From assembly GCA_947446335.1 (NCBI GenBank), contig CANFGA010000062.1, positions 1 through 10,801 on the forward strand: DNA of 10,801 bases, read 5' to 3'. Source of the DNA: Oxalobacteraceae bacterium (GTDB lineage Bacteria > Pseudomonadota > Gammaproteobacteria > Burkholderiales > Burkholderiaceae_D). Positions within the stretch are counted from its first letter, which is position 1. Each line of letters opens with the position of its first letter. The notes under the pieces were generated by a model. The model saw nothing but the letters and a program-made list of their open reading frames with translations, had not been told where the DNA came from and did no database searches. Below, piece after piece: positions 7,701-10,801 of the stretch. The position numbers were made by a program, and so were the translations under genes.

Positions 7701-7891
7701 GGGTCATCGCAGACATGAATATGCAGCGCCAACCCTTCGGCCCGCAATTGCTGCAGCACCCAACGGGTACGGTCGACCGACAGGTTGTCCACCACATGCA
7801 ATTCGTCGATCAACTGCAGGTTGTAGCGCGCCCACATTTCGACCACATCGGCCTCGTTGCGGACGCAGGCAATCCCAATACAAAAGCTCAT
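4787..7891 (-). CDS. Fused glycosyltransferase: GT2-like domain, TPR-like middle, GT41 (SPINDLY/OGT-type) domain
   Basis: This 1034-residue cytoplasmic protein has no signal peptide. Residues 1 to about 270 form a GT-A fold of the GT2-like type, with ACVRNEADVVEMW (9-20), VVDNLSVDRT and the metal-binding DADE at 92-95. Residues about 300-640 are Ala/Leu-rich helical hairpins with TPR spacing, for example NDWQEAIALLNKALVIRPGS near 521-540. Residues about 663-1020 are a GT41 domain: RIGLVTGD, QHPVN with His677, LIDLGGHTATHRLGVFALR near 743, FLGYPHSTGLSAIDW near 769, FGSFNNAMKLTP near 833-844 with Lys841, and LDPAPYNGGTTTLQALWMGVP near 914-934. These parallel the UDP-GlcNAc-binding blocks of O-GlcNAc transferase. 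Both active sites appear intact. The upstream neighbour is the FG-GAP/RTX protein only 39 bases away, making it the likely substrate. The start at 7891 is the only in-frame option, and its Shine-Dalgarno is oddly distant. Confidence 0.93.
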   Translation of the reverse strand: MSFCIGIACVRNEADVVEMWARYNLQLIDELHVVDNLSVDRTRWVLQQLRAEGLALHIHVCDDPSYPQASMMNRVARAVAARPGVDFVLPLDADELLAVPDRAALHAALATIPPGHAGAMAWRTYLPAPEAEADAETNSGQPFFRRMTSHRSLEHRSLSKLVLRSELCAEYGWSTGSHHAIHDQTGQPVSRVDLAFRLAHFPVRDADQLARKVLVGAQAVLRDPQRGARQSWHWLALAQQLREADASGQTLDLQRIALTYSLGDEVLVQQQIFEGAVPDFPALQQIYPVSSMSKSEVLELLKTAQPQQAVGSLWRQVGAAPSLAGPWLALARAYAAQTLPWQAGYSARQALRLDAGLLPQLQALAVDGWRDAAAGDALLGRAELPGAGELAQRFAAWLSEEPGDWLSALYLARLLEMSGAADAAELAQTVQQACALEPINGEALHWLGVWRLNAGDAQGAVMALAGLLDIRPVRHGSMMYLGEALLRIGNALAAEKAFARAGQSNNPDFLRTLAARVYRHNDWQEAIALLNKALVIRPGSVDALLALARIQSEVYALADCRSTLERLQALDPGNAEARLLRAGLQGRVGDAAGHLAALQAAHAAGGDPLSRLASSIAMTALYQDDLAAAEVAELHRRLCAPIEAAVQRRNFADPTHSNQPDRRLRIGLVTGDLHRQHPVNIFMLPVLLRLDAARIEVCIYHTGTMHDEYTRQAQDCAVRWVEAAALDDAALQRTIVADGVQVLIDLGGHTATHRLGVFALRAAPVQATFLGYPHSTGLSAIDWLIGDAVVSPAEHGHLFSEGIAQLPGSVFCWAPVDDYPLPKARSPDAALRFGSFNNAMKLTPRTVALWARVLHAVPGSQLLLKAPSLKDAEVRARFATLFAAHGIAPERLELRGPSGLAEMMQEYGEIDIGLDPAPYNGGTTTLQALWMGVPVVALTGGNFVSRMGASFMHTLGQPGWVADDEAGYVAAAVALACNRLALRQGRAALRAQMLASPLCDIERYVLDFQSLLERMWRQYCDGGGLRLLAAAPAA

Positions 7892-7892
7892 G

Positions 7893-7919
7893 TTGAAACT
7901 TTCAAAGAAACATCCTCCT
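7893..7919 (-). promoter_or_regulatory. Distant ribosome-binding site with intervening palindrome before the glycosyltransferase gene
   Basis: On the minus strand AGGAGG (7914-7919) is a perfect Shine-Dalgarno, but it lies 22 bases before the glycosyltransferase ATG (7889-7891). Between them is the perfect palindrome TTGAAAGTTTCAA (7893-7905). If it folds, the effective distance to the ATG drops to about nine bases. Alternatively, the AGGAGG is eight bases from a TTG at 7905. That TTG opens a five-codon reading frame ending in a TGA that overlaps the ATG as ATGA, which would couple translation. There is no other in-frame start upstream before a stop codon. Confidence 0.45.
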
Positions 7920-7930
7920 TGGCAACATCA

Positions 7931-10801
7931 TCACCCCGGAAGCACCGGCTGCGTCACGGCTTGGTTGACCAGCAACTGCGCATACAGCCCCTGGTTGTAG
8001 ACGTCGTAGGTCAGGCTACCATTTGTCACCGTACCCATGAAGTTCCAACCTTCGGAGTACACCGCATCACCCGTAGTGCCGTCGATCGCCAATTGATGAC
8101 GCTGCTCAGGTTGGTTGTCGTCGGCGCCATCGGCGCCCAGGTCGTAAGACCCGTCAGCCCAGCCATTGGCGTTGTTGAAGCTGTTGAAACCGGCCATGTC
8201 CAGCACATCATGGTAAGCAAGGATCAGCGTGTTGTCGCCGCTGCCGGTCAGGTCGATGCGCTCGATCGATTCGATGCGTGAGCTGCTGCTGCCCAGGCCG
8301 CCACCCTGGTTGGCGATGGCTGTCAGGTTCAGCGTGATGCTCGCACCCTGCAGCGCCAGCGTGTCGATGCCGCCGCCGCCGTCCACTCTTGCCAGTTGGC
8401 TGTCATTGCCGCCCAAGCCAAAAGCCGACTGCAGCGCCGAGACGTTGCTGGCATTGATCTCGATGCGGTCGTCCCCGGCGCCGCCATACAACACATCCGC
8501 TCCGCCAAAGCCGGTCAAGGTGTCGTTGCCGGCCCCGCCGACCAGAGTTTGGCCAACGGCGGTACCGATCACCTCGTTGGCGTCGCCGTCGCCGAGGAAG
8601 TCGACTGACGTCTGGCTGAACGCCCCCGTCGTGCTGCCGAAGATCACGTAGCTGCTGCCAGCATAGTCGCGTTCAGCGGGGCTGCTGCCCGACGCTCCGA
8701 CGATCAGGTCGGCCAGGCCGTCACCGTTCACGTCGCCTGCGCTGGCCACGCTGATGCCACTCTTGTCATACTTGCACTGGCCGTTGATGACGAAGCCGCC
8801 GATGCCCTCCGCAACATCGCTCAGCTCTACAGCACCGTTGCCGGTCTGGCCAAACACCACGTAGCTGCGCCCGGCATTGGTGACTGCAGCGGGACTGCCG
8901 TACTTCGCCCCGACGATCAGGTCGGCCAGGCCGTCGCCGTTCACATCCCCCGCGCTCGCCACGCTGTAGCCACTTTGATCATTACTGTATTGGCCGTTGA
9001 TCACGAAGCCGCCGCTACCCGCCTCGATCAGGCTCAAATCGACCGCATCACTGTCGGTCTTGCCGAACACCACATAGCTGCGCCCGGCATCGCCCTCCCC
9101 GGCTATGTCGCTTGTATTGGCCCCGATGATCAGGTCAGCCAGACCGTCGCCGTTCACATCGCCCGCGCTCGCGACGCTGGTGCCGCTGTTGTCCCCCCTG
9201 CATTGGCCGTTGATCACAAAGCCGCCGATTCCCGCCTCGATCAGGCTCAGCTCGATCACGTCGCCGTCGGCCTTGCCGAACACCACATAACTGCGCCCGG
9301 CATCGCTGAGGCCCGCAGGGTCGCCTTGTCTCGCCCCGACGATCAGGTCGGCCAAGCCGTCGCCGTTGACGTCGCCCGCGCTCGACACGCTGAGGCCGCT
9401 CCTATCACTCGCGCATTGGCCGTTGATCACAAAGCCTCCGCTTCCCTGTTCGACCACGCTCAGGTCAACCGGGTTGACGTCGGCCTTGCCGAACACCACA
9501 TAGCTGCGCCCGGCATTGCTGTACGGCCCCCCGACGATCAGGTCGGCCAGACCGTCGCCGTTCACGTCCCCAGCGCTTGCCGCGCTGAAGCCATTGCGAC
9601 CGTTCGCGACCGAGGCGTTGATCACAAAGCCACCGCCCCCCTGTTCGACAGCGCTCAGGTCGACTGCAGTGCTGTCGGTCTTGCCGAACACCACATAGCT
9701 CAGCCCGGCATAGTTGCCGGTCTTTGGGGCCCCGACGATCAGGTCGGCCAAGCCGTCGCCGTTCACGTCGCCCGCGCTGGCAACGCTCCAGCCGCTGTTG
9801 TCAGCCGCGCATTGGCCATTGATAACGAAACCGCCGGTCCCCACCTCGATCGCGTTCAGATCGACCGCGCTGGCGTCCGTGTGGCCAAACACCACATAAC
9901 TGCGCCCGGCATAGCCGCCAACGCCAAAGGCGCCGACGATCAGGTCGTCCAAGCCGTCGCCGTTGACGTCCCCCGCGCTCGCCACACTGAAGCCACTCTT
10001 ATCGTTCAACTGCTGGCCGTTGATGACAAAGCCACCTATCCCCGCCGCAATCGTGCTGAGCTCGCCCAGAAACAGCGGCTCCGTCACCGTCACCATCTGC
10101 ACCGACTGCGCCAGCGCATCGGCCAGCAGCACCTGCGCCTGGCCGGTGTCGCTGTTGTAGACGCTGTAACTGGCTGCGTTGCCGTCCGTCACCGTGCCCA
10201 TCAGCGTCCAGTTGGCACCGTTCACCGTCACCGCGTCACCGCTGTTGCCGCTGATTACCACCTGATGCCGGCCTTCGTTAGCCGCAAAGATGTAAGTACC
10301 GTTGCTCCAACCCTGGTCAACTTGCGTGGCGCTGTTGATCAAGTTCATGCCGGCCATGTCCAGCACATCCTGATAGCCCAACGTTACGCTGTTGTCGCCG
10401 CTGCCGCTCAGGTCGATACGCTCGATGCTTTCGAGGCGCGAGCTGTTGCTGCCCAGGCCGCCACCCTGGCTGGCGATGGCTGTCAGGTCGAGCGTGATGT
10501 TGGCGCCCTGCAGCGCCAGCGTGTCGAAACCGCTGCCGCCGTCCACCCGCGCCAATTGGCTGATGTTGCCGCCAGAACCAAAAGCCGATTGCAGTGCATT
10601 GATGTTGCTGGTGTTGATCACCAAGCGGTCGTGCCCGGCGCCGCCCATCAGCACATCAGCGCCGCCGTAACCGGACAAGGTGTCGTTACCGGCGCCGCCG
10701 ACCAGAGTCTGGCCTTCAACGCTGCCGGTCAGCAAGTTGTCGCCGCTGTCGCCGAGGAAGTCGACCGCGCTCTGGCTGAACGCCCCCGTCGTGCTGCCAA
10801 A
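7931..10801 (-). CDS. Large FG-GAP / RTX-like calcium-binding surface or secreted protein, C-terminal 956 residues (runs off right edge)
   Basis: The reading frame is open from the right edge to a TGA at 7931-7933. A TTG at 10733-10735 is not the true start, because similar sequence continues upstream of it. Order in the fragment: the tail of an FG-GAP repeat (FGSTTGAF), an RTX-like module with GGAGNDTLSGYGGADVLMGG and an Ile/Leu/Asn beta region, seven FG-GAP repeats, then a second copy of the module and the C-terminus. Each FG-GAP repeat carries DVNGDGLADL, a D-x-N-x-D-G-x-x-D calcium site as in integrin-alpha propellers, and an FG near its end. GGxGxD nonapeptides also bind calcium. Proteins of this build are usually exported by type I secretion and act as adhesins. 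The secretion genes and N-terminus are outside the window. It is the first gene of the visible leftward series. The export route and role are inference. Confidence 0.93.
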   Translation of the reverse strand, partial: FGSTTGAFSQSAVDFLGDSGDNLLTGSVEGQTLVGGAGNDTLSGYGGADVLMGGAGHDRLVINTSNINALQSAFGSGGNISQLARVDGGSGFDTLALQGANITLDLTAIASQGGGLGSNSSRLESIERIDLSGSGDNSVTLGYQDVLDMAGMNLINSATQVDQGWSNGTYIFAANEGRHQVVISGNSGDAVTVNGANWTLMGTVTDGNAASYSVYNSDTGQAQVLLADALAQSVQMVTVTEPLFLGELSTIAAGIGGFVINGQQLNDKSGFSVASAGDVNGDGLDDLIVGAFGVGGYAGRSYVVFGHTDASAVDLNAIEVGTGGFVINGQCAADNSGWSVASAGDVNGDGLADLIVGAPKTGNYAGLSYVVFGKTDSTAVDLSAVEQGGGGFVINASVANGRNGFSAASAGDVNGDGLADLIVGGPYSNAGRSYVVFGKADVNPVDLSVVEQGSGGFVINGQCASDRSGLSVSSAGDVNGDGLADLIVGARQGDPAGLSDAGRSYVVFGKADGDVIELSLIEAGIGGFVINGQCRGDNSGTSVASAGDVNGDGLADLIIGANTSDIAGEGDAGRSYVVFGKTDSDAVDLSLIEAGSGGFVINGQYSNDQSGYSVASAGDVNGDGLADLIVGAKYGSPAAVTNAGRSYVVFGQTGNGAVELSDVAEGIGGFVINGQCKYDKSGISVASAGDVNGDGLADLIVGASGSSPAERDYAGSSYVIFGSTTGAFSQTSVDFLGDGDANEVIGTAVGQTLVGGAGNDTLTGFGGADVLYGGAGDDRIEINASNVSALQSAFGLGGNDSQLARVDGGGGIDTLALQGASITLNLTAIANQGGGLGSSSSRIESIERIDLTGSGDNTLILAYHDVLDMAGFNSFNNANGWADGSYDLGADGADDNQPEQRHQLAIDGTTGDAVYSEGWNFMGTVTNGSLTYDVYNQGLYAQLLVNQAVTQPVLPG
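8190..8641 (-). repeat. Super-repeat copy 2 of the RTX-like module
   Basis: This segment and 10350-10801 are aligned without gaps at an offset of exactly 2160 bases (720 codons). Shared landmarks include the stretch encoding SVDFLGD at 8591 and 10751, and the VLDMAG block at about 8197 and 10357. It encodes the calcium-binding GGAGNDTL/GGADVL nonapeptides and the LESIERIDL / IESIERIDL block. This copy leads to the natural C-terminus. The last 85 or so residues of the two copies differ by indels. Confidence 0.85.
8639..10036 (-). repeat. Array of seven FG-GAP repeats
   Basis: Seven protein repeats each begin GGFVIN and contain SAGDVNGDGL(A/D)DLI(V/I)G and AG-x-SYV(V/I)FG. Equivalent bases of the DNA units (the cgatcaggtc element and its variants) lie at 9937, 9736, 9535, 9340, 9127, 8914 and 8701. 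The spacings are 201, 201, 195, 213, 213 and 213 bases, so every unit keeps the frame. The four C-terminal repeats are longer because of an extra loop of about four residues. Seven blades is the number in a complete integrin-alpha-like beta-propeller. Confidence 0.9.
10350..10801 (-). repeat. Super-repeat copy 1 of the RTX-like module
   Basis: This is the upstream copy of the module at 8190-8641, offset by 2160 bases. Its right end is the edge of the window, and the tail of an FG-GAP repeat lies there. So at least one further FG-GAP block probably precedes it, and the protein is likely built from several 720-residue units. Encoded motifs include GGAGNDTLSGYGGADVLMGG and SRLESIERIDLSGSGDN. Confidence 0.85.

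Noticed and set aside
7079..8281. Plus-strand frame of 400 codons spanning the glycosyltransferase/repeat-protein gap
   Set aside because: It crosses two well-supported minus-strand genes and their short gap, and the translation has no motif.
8639..10036. CRISPR-like or DNA-level direct repeat array
   Set aside because: The units are 195-213 bases, keep the reading frame and encode FG-GAP protein repeats, so they are protein repeats rather than a CRISPR or non-coding array.

Overview
This window looks like a chromosomal segment of a high-GC betaproteobacterium. Oxalobacteraceae or another Burkholderiales lineage is my best guess. That rests on codon use, the LysR / LigB-type dioxygenase / DoxX arrangement and the style of the RTX/FG-GAP protein; it was not checked against a database.

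Layout, left to right. (1) Positions 1-2014 hold an ordinary metabolic module. A LysR regulator faces right. A zinc-type extradiol dioxygenase (YgiD/DODA family) faces left, followed by the first 36 codons of a DoxX-family membrane protein. The regulator and the dioxygenase share a divergent promoter region that carries two inverted repeats. (2) Positions 2015-2929 are a genetic graveyard. A frameshifted C-terminal remnant of a superfamily-I helicase lies on the minus strand, next to a multiply frameshifted N-terminal scrap of an IS66-type TnpC transposase on the plus strand. There is no intact gene here. (3) Positions 2930-10801 form one leftward series of four genes: the C-terminal 956 residues of a very large FG-GAP/RTX repeat protein that runs off the right edge; a 1034-residue protein joining a GT2-like glycosyltransferase, a TPR-like middle and a GT41 (SPINDLY/OGT-type) glycosyltransferase; a TIGR03032/DUF4915-type protein; and an adenylylsulfate kinase (CysC).

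How the genes may work together. The four leftward genes plausibly form a locus for making and decorating a surface or secreted protein. The repeat protein would be exported by a type I system that is not in the window. The double glycosyltransferase directly downstream would add sugars to it. The free-standing CysC would make PAPS, the donor for sulfation, while the TIGR03032 protein has an unknown role. The reading that this is a sulfated-glycoprotein system is inference from gene order. No sulfotransferase and no secretion genes are visible here.

The most unusual sequence-level features are four. The repeat protein has a 2160-bp in-phase super-repeat, and its only visible cysteines sit at one position of the FG-GAP repeats. 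The gap before the glycosyltransferase has a strong ribosome-binding site set too far from the start, with a 13-bp palindrome between them. The fifteen-domain-scale fusion of two unrelated glycosyltransferase folds is notable, as is the compact divergent regulatory region.
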